Shown here: in pieces, positions 52,290 to 59,136 of the stretch
Layout: each line of letters starts with the position of its first letter
Position numbering within the stretch: position 1 is the first letter of the stretch
DNA from: CAYJFG01 sp051881695
Lineage (GTDB): Bacteria > Bacillota > Clostridia > Oscillospirales > Acutalibacteraceae
Length of the DNA: 59,136 bases
Assembly: GCA_051881695.1 (NCBI GenBank)
Contig: JBJEQJ010000010.1
Span: 1-59,136, forward strand
Direction: 5' to 3'
Translations under genes and position numbers: made by a program
The notes under the pieces: generated by a model
The model's input: only the letters and a program-made list of their open reading frames with translations
Database searches by the model: none
What the model was told of the DNA's origin: nothing

Positions 52290-52562
52290 ATGGCTGACAA
52301 GAATCTTGAAAAAAAGACAGCTGAAGGCAAAAAGACTGCAAAAAAAGCAGATAAAAAGCCAAATATCTTTGCCAGAATAGCAAAGTACTTCCGTGAATGT
52401 AAGGGTGAGGTAAAAAAGATTACTTGGCCTGCACCGAACACAGTGTTTAAAAGCATGGGTGTTGTTTTAGCGGTTATTGTAGTAATCGGTTTGTTCATTT
52501 ATGGCTTAGACAGAGGACTTTATGCGCTTCTCGGTCTTATTATGAACGTATCTGGAACCTAA
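52290..52562 (+). CDS. secE: Preprotein translocase subunit SecE
   Basis: 90 residues. Lys-rich N-terminus, then the family motif FRECKGEVKKITWPAPNTVFKS (about 36-55) and one membrane helix (about 58-78). It clamps SecY in the export channel. The N-terminal basic extension is longer than in Bacillus. Between rpmG and nusG. Confidence 0.96.
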   Translation: MADKNLEKKTAEGKKTAKKADKKPNIFARIAKYFRECKGEVKKITWPAPNTVFKSMGVVLAVIVVIGLFIYGLDRGLYALLGLIMNVSGT

Positions 52563-52587
52563 AATTATACCGGAAGGGTGAATAACA

Positions 52588-53118
52588 GTGCCTGATGAAG
52601 AAAAAGCAAAATGGTATGTTGTTCATACCTATTCAGGGTATGAAAACAAGGTAGCTTCTACCTTGGAAACTACTGTAAAGAACAGAAATCTTCAGGATTA
52701 TATCCAGGAAATCAAGGTTCCCACAGAAACGGTTACCGAGCTTGACGGCGACAAAAACCGTGAGGTTGAGCGCAAGCTTTTTCCGGGATATGTATTTATT
52801 AAAATGATTAAAAACGACGAAACATGGTATGTTGTACGCAATATTCGCGGCTGTACCGGTTTTGTCGGAGCTTCGTCCACAGAGCCTGTTCCGTTATCTG
52901 ACGAAGAGGTTATAAGAATGGGCGTTGAAACAAGAGTAGTAGAGGTTTCCTATAAGGTCGGCGACTCGGTAAGAGTTATTGACGGCCCGCTTGAGGACTT
53001 TGTCGGCATTGTAGATGAAATCGATACAGAGAAAAACAGCGTTAAGGTTACCGTATCTATGTTCGGTAGAGAAACGCCTGTTGAGCTTGAGCTTAATCAA
53101 GCCGAGCTTATGGAATAA
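52588..53118 (+). CDS. nusG: Transcription termination/antitermination factor NusG
   Basis: 176 residues from GTG 52588 after GAAGGG. NGN domain with WYVVHTYSGYENKVASTLE and RKLFPGYVFIKM, VRNIRGCTGFVG, then a C-terminal KOW domain (GDSVRVIDGPLEDFVGIVDEI). It couples RNA polymerase with pausing, Rho or ribosomes. Followed by the rplK leader. Confidence 0.97.
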   Translation: MPDEEKAKWYVVHTYSGYENKVASTLETTVKNRNLQDYIQEIKVPTETVTELDGDKNREVERKLFPGYVFIKMIKNDETWYVVRNIRGCTGFVGASSTEPVPLSDEEVIRMGVETRVVEVSYKVGDSVRVIDGPLEDFVGIVDEIDTEKNSVKVTVSMFGRETPVELELNQAELME

Positions 53119-53171
53119 TATCTGTTAATAATCCGGTTATCCGGTTATTATTGAGGGATTTTAAATCCCTT

Positions 53172-53221
53172 GTGGGAGGAACGGCAAAATCCAGCAAACA
53201 AACCGTTTCGTCTTTAACCAC
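53172..53221 (+). promoter_or_regulatory. Putative L1-type autoregulatory leader before rplK
   Basis: GTGGGAGGAA (53172-53181) opens a stem closed by TTAACCAC (53214-53221), with an inner ACGG/CCGT helix. The same GTGGGAGGAA...TTACCAC arrangement recurs before rplA. L1 binds its own mRNA through a mimic of its rRNA site in several bacteria; here it is a pattern-based call. Confidence 0.5.
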
Positions 53222-53242
53222 GAATTATGGAGGTGCAAAAAA

Positions 53243-53668
53243 ATGGCTCAAAAGGTAACAGGCTTTATTAAGCTGCAAATACCTGCCGGTAAGGCTACCC
53301 CGGCGCCGCCAGTAGGACCTGCTTTAGGTCAGCACGGCGTCAACATCATGGCGTTCACTAAGGAATTTAATGAGCGCACAAAGAACGACGCGGGACTTAT
53401 TATCCCGGTTGTTATCACAGTTTATGCAGACCGTTCTTTTACTTTTGTAACAAAGACACCGCCTGCAGCTGTGCTTATTAAAAAGGCATGCGGAATTGAA
53501 AAGGGTTCAGGTGTGCCGAACAAGACTAAGGTCTCTAAAATTACCCGTGAGCAGGTCAAAAAGATTGCAGAGCAGAAAATGCCTGACTTAAATGCAGGTA
53601 GCTTGGAAACAGCTATGAGTATGATTGCAGGTACTGCGCGCAGTATGGGCATTGAAGTTGTCGATTGA
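53243..53668 (+). CDS. rplK: 50S ribosomal protein L11
   Basis: 141 residues. AQKVTGFIKLQIPAGKATPAPPVGPALGQHGVNIMAF is the conserved N-terminus (split here across residues 2-38), and the C-terminal RNA-binding domain has AGTARSMGIEV. It forms the GTPase-associated centre with L10 and L12. ATG follows GGAGG. First gene of rplK-rplA. Confidence 0.97.
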   Translation: MAQKVTGFIKLQIPAGKATPAPPVGPALGQHGVNIMAFTKEFNERTKNDAGLIIPVVITVYADRSFTFVTKTPPAAVLIKKACGIEKGSGVPNKTKVSKITREQVKKIAEQKMPDLNAGSLETAMSMIAGTARSMGIEVVD

Positions 53669-53678
53669 TTAAGCCCGG

Positions 53679-53706
53679 GTGGGAGGAAATAATCCGATTT
53701 TACCAC
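53679..53706 (+). promoter_or_regulatory. Second GTGGGAGGAA...CCAC leader motif before rplA
   Basis: GTGGGAGGAA (53679-53688) and TTTTACCAC (53698-53706) can pair GTGG with CCAC, as in the rplK leader. Candidate binding site for L1. Confidence 0.5.
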
Positions 53707-53725
53707 TCAACAGGGAGGAAAACCA

Positions 53726-54433
53726 ATGAAACACGGAAAGAAATACGTTGACAGCGCAAAGCTTGTTGACAGAACAAAACTTTATGAATCCGGCGAGGCT
53801 TTGGAGCTTTGCGTTAAGACAGCAACGGCTAAATTTGACGAAACAGTTGAAGTTCACGTTAAGTTGGGCGTTGACAGCCGTCACGCTGACCAACAGGTCA
53901 GAGGCGCTATTGTACTGCCTCACGGAACAGGTAAAAACGTAAGAATCCTTGCAATTTGTAAGGGTGAAAACGAAAAGCTTGCAAAGGAAGCAGGAGCAGA
54001 CTTTGTAGGTGCTGAGGATATGACTCAGAAAATTCAGTCAGAAAACTGGATGGACTTTGACGTTCTTATCACAACACCCGATATGATGGGTCTTGTAGGA
54101 CGTTTAGGTAAAATTCTCGGTCCTAAGGGCTTAATGCCTAACCCGAAGGCCGGTACCGTAACACCGGATATTGCAAGAGCAATCAAGGAAGCTAAGGCAG
54201 GTAAGATTGAGTACCGTCTTGATAAGACAAACATCATTCACTGCCCTATCGGTAAGGTTTCTTTCGGTACAGAAAAGCTTCAGGAAAACTTCGATACTCT
54301 TTTGGGAGCTATCGTTAAGGCTAAGCCGGCTGCTGCAAAGGGACAGTATATTAAGTCTTGTGCTGTAACATGCACAATGGGTCCCGGAGTTCGCATCAAT
54401 CCTAACAAGGTTGGCGGACAGTCAGTGGGTTGA
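53726..54433 (+). CDS. rplA: 50S ribosomal protein L1
   Basis: 235 residues. GKKYVDSAKLVDRTKLY at the start, RGAIVLPHGTGK, MGLVGRLGKILGPKGLMPNPKAGTV (the L1 signature, about 122-146) and CTMGPGVRIN near the end. It builds the L1 stalk and controls tRNA release; it often represses its own operon. AGGGAGG precedes ATG. Confidence 0.97.
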   Translation: MKHGKKYVDSAKLVDRTKLYESGEALELCVKTATAKFDETVEVHVKLGVDSRHADQQVRGAIVLPHGTGKNVRILAICKGENEKLAKEAGADFVGAEDMTQKIQSENWMDFDVLITTPDMMGLVGRLGKILGPKGLMPNPKAGTVTPDIARAIKEAKAGKIEYRLDKTNIIHCPIGKVSFGTEKLQENFDTLLGAIVKAKPAAAKGQYIKSCAVTCTMGPGVRINPNKVGGQSVG

Positions 54434-54447
54434 TTAACCCTTTAATT

Positions 54448-54467
54448 TCAGTCTTATTCAAGACTGA
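54448..54467 (+). terminator. Hairpin after rplA
   Basis: TCAGTCTT attc AAGACTGA, perfect 8-bp stem, no T-run. Possible weak terminator before the rplJ promoter. Confidence 0.4.
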
Positions 54468-54502
54468 TTCCATAGCATTGTTTAATGCTTCAACAAAAAT
54501 AC

Positions 54503-54534
54503 TTGACAAAGCTTTAGCTTTGTGATAGTATAAT
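54503..54534 (+). promoter_or_regulatory. Sigma-A promoter of rplJ-rplL with palindromic spacer
   Basis: TTGACA at 54503-54508, 17 bp, TAGTAT at 54526-54531, overlapping TATAAT at 54529-54534. The spacer is part of a perfect palindrome ACAAAGCT tt AGCTTTGT (54506-54523). Confidence 0.8.
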
Positions 54535-54540
54535 AAAGCT

Positions 54541-54682
54541 GTTCTTTTCCTAAGACAGCAGGCGCATAATGCGTAAAGGTATATACCTGCCTGCCGAGGT
54601 TGGAGCTTAAATTGTAATTAGAGCCGTTTTGTGCTTTACTATGGTTATAGGTCCCCTCTGCAATATGCAGGGGGGTATTTTT
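54541..54682 (+). promoter_or_regulatory. Ribosomal protein L10 leader with attenuator hairpin
   Basis: The transcript leader has the L10-leader core: AGACAGCAGGCGC, GTATATACCTGCCTGCC (pairing GGCAGG with its partner) and GAGGTTGGAGC, then a hairpin CCCCTCTGCA ata TGCAGGGGGG (54653-54675) followed by TATTTTT. L10-L12 binding to such leaders stops translation or transcription of rplJ-rplL. Match to Rfam-type L10_leader is from memory. Confidence 0.85.
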
Positions 54683-54717
54683 ATGCATTGCATCTCAATA
54701 TTACGGAGGTGAAAATA

Positions 54718-55248
54718 TTGCCAAGCGAGAAAATTCTTGAACAAAAAAAGGCTTATGTAGCTGAGCTTACAGACAGACTTCAAAACTCTGTTGCAGGTGT
54801 TTTAGTAAATTACAAGGGCATTACTGTTGCAGATGATACAAAGCTTAGAAAAGAGCTCAGAGAAGCCGGTGTTAAGTACACTGTTGTAAAGAACACACTT
54901 CTTTCCAGAGCTGCTAAAGAGGCCGGTGTTGACGGACTTGACCCTGTACTGGAGAACACAACAGCTCTTGCAACAAGTGCTGAGGACTATGTAGCAGCTG
55001 CAAGAATTCTGTGTCAATATGCAGACAAGAACAAAGATTTTCAGATTAAATGCGGTTATGTAGACGGAGGTCTGCTTAACGTAGATGAGGTTAAGGATTT
55101 AGCTAAATTGCCAAGCAAGGAAGTGCTCGTTGCTAAGGCACTCGGCGGTCTTAACGCACCAATCAGCGGCTTTGTTACTGTACTCAACGGCAACATCCGC
55201 GGCTTAGCTTGCGTATTAAACGCAATTGCAGAGCAAAAACAGGCTTAA
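54718..55248 (+). CDS. rplJ: 50S ribosomal protein L10
   Basis: 176 residues from TTG 54718 (GGAGGTG at 54705-54711). A longer frame from 54631 would translate the leader hairpin and is rejected. Conserved LPSEKILEQKKAYVAELTDRL, YTVVKNTLLSRAAKE and LGGLNAPISGFVTVLNG. It anchors the L12 stalk. Confidence 0.96.
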   Translation: MPSEKILEQKKAYVAELTDRLQNSVAGVLVNYKGITVADDTKLRKELREAGVKYTVVKNTLLSRAAKEAGVDGLDPVLENTTALATSAEDYVAAARILCQYADKNKDFQIKCGYVDGGLLNVDEVKDLAKLPSKEVLVAKALGGLNAPISGFVTVLNGNIRGLACVLNAIAEQKQA

Positions 55249-55308
55249 TTAAAGCTTAATTAAGTAAAATCAAAAATTATTTTAAAAATTATATGGAGGT
55301 TTTTTACC

Positions 55309-55686
55309 ATGTCAGAGAAAGTTGTAAATTTAATTGAAGAAGTTAAGGCTCTTACAGTATTAGAATTAAGCGAATTAGTAAAGGCATTAGAGGAAGAGTT
55401 CGGCGTATCTGCTGCTGCTCCGGTTGCTGTAGCTGCTGCTGCTCCTGCTGCAGGTGCTGCTCCTGCTGAAGAAAAGACAGAGTTCGACGTAGTATTAAAG
55501 TCTGCCGGCGCTGAGAAGATTAAGGTTATAAAGGTTGTAAGAGAAATCACAGGCTTAGGCTTAAAGGAAGCTAAGGAATTAGTTGACGGCGCTCCTAAGA
55601 CATTAAAGGAAGCTGTAGCTAAGGATACTGCTGAAGAAATCAAGACAAAGCTTGCTGAGGTTGGCGCAGAAGTAGAAATTAAATAA
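55309..55686 (+). CDS. rplL: 50S ribosomal protein L7/L12
   Basis: 125 residues. N-terminal dimer domain (VVNLIEEVKALTVLELSELVKALEEEF split over 5-31), Ala/Pro-rich hinge (about 37-58) and C-terminal factor-binding domain with EKIKVIKVVREITGLGLKEAK. A terminator follows, and the next gene is glgB, not rpoB. Confidence 0.97.
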   Translation: MSEKVVNLIEEVKALTVLELSELVKALEEEFGVSAAAPVAVAAAAPAAGAAPAEEKTEFDVVLKSAGAEKIKVIKVVREITGLGLKEAKELVDGAPKTLKEAVAKDTAEEIKTKLAEVGAEVEIK

Positions 55687-55710
55687 TTTCTTTTCGGTCT
55701 TTGAATTTAT

Positions 55711-55741
55711 GCGGAGTATGTTATGTACTCCGCTTTTCTTT
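55711..55741 (+). terminator. Terminator after rplL
   Basis: GCGGAGTA tgttatg TACTCCGC then TTTTCTTTT. Confidence 0.92.
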
Positions 55742-56005
55742 TGCAAGTTTTTATTGTATTCGACATATATTCAATGATATAATCCTGAAAGTGCTTTAAA
55801 AAGGTGCATATTTTTTAAAATTCCTGTTCACCTTGTAAAATTTGTGTATTATGCCCTAAAGAAGCTTGTAAAGTAAATTCTTTAATTCAGGATTATTTGG
55901 TTAAAATTTACAATTACTTTTTCTGTTTTCTATAAAATTGATATAATTTTGGTTAAATTTGCTAAATCATCAGCAAATACTTTTTATTTTAAATTGTAAA
56001 AACTA
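55742..56005. other. AT-rich spacer upstream of glgB
   Basis: No gene is visible. It holds an inverted repeat ATTTGCT aaatcatc AGCAAAT (55957-55978) about 30 bp before the glgB promoter, which could be an operator, and a looser AAGGTG/CACCTT pair near 55802-55836. Confidence 0.4.
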
Positions 56006-56037
56006 TTGAAATTGTACTTAAAAGTTGCTAATATAAT
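56006..56037 (+). promoter_or_regulatory. Promoter of glgB-glgC
   Basis: TTGAAA at 56006-56011, 17 bp, TAATAT at 56029-56034, overlapping TATAAT at 56032-56037. It implies a leader of about 140 nt before the glgB start. Confidence 0.55.
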
Positions 56038-56183
56038 ATATATAGATTGTGAGATTTTACATTTTACTTTTGTGCAATTTTTTATACTTTTATTTTTGCT
56101 TTTTGCCTTATTTCCGTAAAAAGCAGGAGGTTCTAAACAGAAAATGTGAAATAATACTGAAAAATCAATCAGGAGGAATACAT

Positions 56184-58262
56184 ATGGCAATTGATAAGAA
56201 AAAAGAAGCTGTTGCAGCAGTTGACAATCGCACGCCAATTGAAAAGTTTTGGCAGGGAGACAGCACAAATGCATATGATTTTCTTGGCGCACATAAAACT
56301 TACCGTGACGGTTACGACGGTGTAGTTTTCCGTGTGTGGGCGCCAAATGCACTTACTGTGTCTGTTGCCGGTGATTTTAACGACTGGGACAATATGGCAA
56401 ACTATATGACCAAAATTGATAACTGCGGTATTTGGGAATGTTTTATCCCGAATGTTCAGCAGTATCAGGCGTATAAATATTGTGTAGAAACACCGTGGTT
56501 TGAAAAGGTTTACAAAACTGACCCATATGGCTTCCATTGCCAGACAAGACCGGACAACGCAACCCTGTATTATGATTTAAACGGCTTTGAGTGGACAGAC
56601 GATGAATTTCAAAAATCGCTTGAGGGTGTAAATCACTTTGAAAAGCCGATGAATATTTACGAGGTTCACGCAGGCTCTTGGAAATTAAATGCGGACGGCA
56701 CAAGGTACAGCTACAGAAAGCTTGCCGATGAGCTTATTCCGTATGTTAAGGAGATGGGCTATACCCATATTGAGTTTATGCCGCTTACAGAGTATCCGTT
56801 TGACGGCTCTTGGGGTTATCAGGTAACCGGTTATTATGCTCCTACCTCTCGTTACGGCACACCGCACGATTTTATGTATTTTATTGATAAAGCGCACAAT
56901 GCCGGCATACAGGTAATTCTCGACTGGGTTCCGGCACACTTCCCGCGTGATGCTCACGGTCTTGCAAAGTTTGACGGAACCTGCTGTTATGAATATGCAG
57001 ATACCAGAAAAGGCGAGCATAAAGAGTGGGGTACTTTGGTGTTTGACTACGCCAGATATGAAGTAAGAAGCTTTTTGATGTCCAGCGCAATGTTCTGGCT
57101 TGAAAAATATCATATAGACGGCATAAGAGTAGACGCCGTAGCGTCTATGCTTTACCTTGATTATAACCGCGACAACGGTCAGTGGGTTGCAAATAAATAC
57201 GGCGGCAAGGAGCACCTTGAGGCAGTTGAGTTTTTACAGATTTTAAATACAAAAATTGCTGCAAAATATCCTTCAAAATATATGATAGCTGAGGAATCCA
57301 CATCCTGGCCTATGGTTACACGTCCTGCACAGGACGGAGGCTTGGGCTTTTCATACAAATGGAATATGGGCTGGATGAACGATATGCTTCACTATATGGC
57401 TGAGGACCCGTATTTCAGACCGTATCACCATAATAATCTCACCTTCTCGTTCTTCTATGCATTTTCCGAAAACTTCCTGCTTCCTATTTCTCACGATGAG
57501 GTTGTATACGGAAAGGGTTCTCTTATAAATAAAATGCCCGGCGGCTATGATATGAAGTTTGACGGAGTAAAGACGTTCCTTGCTTATATGATGATTCATC
57601 CCGGTAAAAAGCTTACATTTATGGGCAGTGAAATAGGTCAGTTTGACGAGTGGGATTCAACCTCTCAGATTCAGTGGAATTTGCTTGAATTTGAAAAGCA
57701 TCAGCAGCTGCATCTCTTTGTAAAAGAGCTAAATAAATTTTATCTTGAAAATCCGCCTATGTATGAGGTTGACTTTACATGGGAAGGCTTCTCTTGGATA
57801 CATCACGACGACTATCAGCACAGCGTTATTGCATTCCAGAGAATAGATAAGAATAAAAACAGAATTATTGGTGTTTGTAATTTCCAGCCTGTTTACAGAG
57901 AAGATTATAAAATAGGCGTGCCGCAAAACGGCTATTATGCTGAGGTGTTCAATACTGACGATGAGCGCTTCGGCGGCAGCGGAATTACAAACGGAGACAA
58001 TATTAATTCCTCAGGTCCCGAAATGCACGGATGTGACCAGTCAATTTCCTTAAATCTTCCGCCTATGTCAGTTATGTACTTTAAATGCATAAAGAAAAAA
58101 CCGCCGAGAAAGAAGAAGGCGCCGAAGGACGTAAAAAAGGAAGAAGCGGAGAAGAAGCCGGCTGAAAACGAAAAAACCGAAGATGTAAAAACAGAGGCAG
58201 ACATAAAGACGGAATCCCAAGATAAAAAGGCAGCAGAAGATAATAATAAGAAAGAAGAATAA
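56184..58262 (+). CDS. glgB: 1,4-alpha-glucan branching enzyme
   Basis: 692 residues from ATG 56184 after AGGAGG; an upstream frame from 56049 lies in the leader. CBM48-like N-terminus (FLGAHKTYRDGYDGVVFRVW, 33-52), GH13_9 barrel with DWVPAHFPRD (247-256), nucleophile D317 in GIRVDA, E370 in MIAEEST, H437-D438 in SHDEVVYGKGS. It makes alpha-1,6 branches in glycogen. The last 55 residues are an unusual Lys/Glu/Ala-rich tail (after MYFKCIKKKPPRKKK). glgC starts 45 bp downstream. Confidence 0.97.
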   Translation: MAIDKKKEAVAAVDNRTPIEKFWQGDSTNAYDFLGAHKTYRDGYDGVVFRVWAPNALTVSVAGDFNDWDNMANYMTKIDNCGIWECFIPNVQQYQAYKYCVETPWFEKVYKTDPYGFHCQTRPDNATLYYDLNGFEWTDDEFQKSLEGVNHFEKPMNIYEVHAGSWKLNADGTRYSYRKLADELIPYVKEMGYTHIEFMPLTEYPFDGSWGYQVTGYYAPTSRYGTPHDFMYFIDKAHNAGIQVILDWVPAHFPRDAHGLAKFDGTCCYEYADTRKGEHKEWGTLVFDYARYEVRSFLMSSAMFWLEKYHIDGIRVDAVASMLYLDYNRDNGQWVANKYGGKEHLEAVEFLQILNTKIAAKYPSKYMIAEESTSWPMVTRPAQDGGLGFSYKWNMGWMNDMLHYMAEDPYFRPYHHNNLTFSFFYAFSENFLLPISHDEVVYGKGSLINKMPGGYDMKFDGVKTFLAYMMIHPGKKLTFMGSEIGQFDEWDSTSQIQWNLLEFEKHQQLHLFVKELNKFYLENPPMYEVDFTWEGFSWIHHDDYQHSVIAFQRIDKNKNRIIGVCNFQPVYREDYKIGVPQNGYYAEVFNTDDERFGGSGITNGDNINSSGPEMHGCDQSISLNLPPMSVMYFKCIKKKPPRKKKAPKDVKKEEAEKKPAENEKTEDVKTEADIKTESQDKKAAEDNNKKEE

Positions 58263-58307
58263 TTAGCTGTATAGTTAATTAATTTGAATAAATGGAGGTT
58301 ATGGTAA

Positions 58308-59136
58308 ATGTATCCGAAACAAGAGGTCGTTGCTATGCTTCTGGCAGGCGGTCAGGGCAGCAGACTTGGTGTGCTTACTAAAAAGCTGGCTAAGCCGGCT
58401 GTGCCATTCGGCGGTAAGTACAGAATTATAGATTTCCCGCTTTCAAACTGTGTAAATTCAGGTATAGAGGCAGTTGGTGTTTTAACGCAGTATCAGCCGC
58501 TTGTGCTCAATGAATACATAGGTAACGGTCAGCCGTGGGACTTAGACGGTATGCTCGACGGTGTGCATTGCTTAAGTCCGTATCAGCAGGTTGACGGAGC
58601 CGATTGGTACAAGGGAACGGCAAACGCAATTTATCAGAATATTACATATATAGACAGGTATAACCCGGAATATGTTGTTATACTTTCAGGCGACCATATC
58701 TATAAAATGGATTATTCAAAAATGATTGCTTTTCATAAGGAGAATAATGCCGACTGCACAATAGCTGTTATAGATGTTCCGCTGGCAGAGGCTTCACGTT
58801 TTGGAATTTTAAATACAAATCCTGACGGCTCTATCTATGAGTTTGACGAGAAGCCGGAAAAGCCGAAAAGCACAAACGCTTCAATGGGTATTTATGTATT
58901 CTCGTGGAATAAGCTCAGAAAATATCTTATCTTAGATGAGGAAAATAAAGACTCCAGCAATGACTTCGGCAAGGATGTTCTGCCTGCAATGCTTGAGGCA
59001 GGGGAGAGAATGTTTGCGTATTCGTTTGAGGGATACTGGAAAGATGTAGGAACAATCGACAGCCTTTGGGAAGCAAATATGGATTTGCTGGACCCGAAAT
59101 CTCCGCTTGATTTAAGCGAGGACAGCAACAAGATAT
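58308..59136 (+). CDS. glgC: Glucose-1-phosphate adenylyltransferase (5' part)
   Basis: Partial: 276 codons are visible and the frame is open at the window end. ATG 58308 follows GGAGG; an ATG at 58301 is out of frame. N-terminal nucleotide-binding LLAGGQGSRLGVLTKKLAKP with the activator-site Lys, FPLSNCVNSGI, WYKGTANAIYQN, ILSGDHIYKMDY with catalytic Asp, and the G1P-binding FDEKP and YWKDVGTIDSLWEAN. It forms ADP-glucose, the donor for glycogen synthesis. In one unit with glgB. Confidence 0.96.
   Translation, partial: MYPKQEVVAMLLAGGQGSRLGVLTKKLAKPAVPFGGKYRIIDFPLSNCVNSGIEAVGVLTQYQPLVLNEYIGNGQPWDLDGMLDGVHCLSPYQQVDGADWYKGTANAIYQNITYIDRYNPEYVVILSGDHIYKMDYSKMIAFHKENNADCTIAVIDVPLAEASRFGILNTNPDGSIYEFDEKPEKPKSTNASMGIYVFSWNKLRKYLILDEENKDSSNDFGKDVLPAMLEAGERMFAYSFEGYWKDVGTIDSLWEANMDLLDPKSPLDLSEDSNKI

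Noticed and set aside
52166..52498. Minus-strand 110-codon frame opposite rpmG-secE
   Set aside because: Antisense to two certain genes, Phe/Ser-rich, no ribosome binding site.
54631..54717. N-terminal extension of L10
   Set aside because: It would translate the attenuator hairpin of the leader; the TTG at 54718 has a strong ribosome binding site and gives the normal L10 length.

Overview
The window looks like chromosomal DNA of an anaerobic, endospore-forming member of the Clostridia, most likely a starch-degrading Ruminococcaceae close to Ruminococcus bromii. The evidence is a dockerin-bearing starch-binding protein next to a secreted GH13 amylase (amylosome-type parts), a full spoIIIA operon, sipL-spoIVA, gerKABC and whiA, an IspH-S1 fusion, strong AGGAGG-type ribosome binding sites and frequent GTG/TTG starts. 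The species assignment is inference; the sporulating-firmicute assignment rests on many recognisable genes.

Layout. 1-3.75 kb: 3' end of a dockerin protein and a GH13 amylase in one operon. 4.0-5.3 kb: pyrB with a fused PyrI-type zinc domain on the minus strand, bracketed by two diverged inverted copies of a ~50 bp repeat. 5.5-6.1 kb: tRNA operon Val-Asp-Phe-Gly-Cys. 6.2-9.3 kb: sipL-spoIVA, followed by a cloverleaf-like nested palindrome. 9.6-11.3 kb: oadG-oadB without an alpha subunit. 11.4-13.0 kb: Wzz-type protein and BY-kinase. 13.2-17.0 kb: class Ic aminotransferase, then secD-secF. 17.1-22.0 kb: DUF4363 and DUF421 genes divergent from gerKA-gerKB-gerKC. 22.2-34.6 kb: hprK-PHP-murB-[GT2 insert]-rapZ-whiA-dnaE, then pfkA and ispH-S1. 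34.8-38.0 kb: DUF436, HD hydrolase, ligA. 38.0-38.15 kb: a MITE-like element. 38.2-39.2 kb: acyltransferase 3. 39.4-44.4 kb: spoIIIAA-AH. 44.5-45.0 kb: possible small RNA and a second, inverted MITE copy. 45.0-51.9 kb: orphan YesN-type regulator, purine nucleoside phosphorylase, murI-DUF1934-argS, and a lysine-rich hypothetical. 52.0-55.7 kb: rpmG-secE-nusG-rplK-rplA, L10 leader, rplJ-rplL. 56.0-59.1 kb: glgB and the 5' part of glgC.

How it fits together. Extracellular starch breakdown (amylase, dockerin protein), glycolysis and carbon control (pfkA, hprK) and glycogen storage (glgB, glgC) form one metabolic theme. A second theme is the spore: engulfment-channel proteins (SpoIIIA), coat basement layer (SpoIVA, SipL), germinant receptor (GerK) and possibly the DUF421/DUF4363 membrane pair.

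I did not find a clearly new multi-gene defence or mobile system. The most distinctive observations are the paired inverted MITE-like elements, the cloverleaf palindrome after spoIVA, the compact PyrB-zinc fusion, the AT-rich glycosyltransferase inserted into the hprK-whiA cluster with yvcK absent, the replacement of rpoB by glgB after rplL, and several nested regulatory arrangements (a promoter inside a terminator before secD, a palindrome in the rplJ promoter spacer, a duplicated GTGGGAGGAA motif before rplK and rplA).
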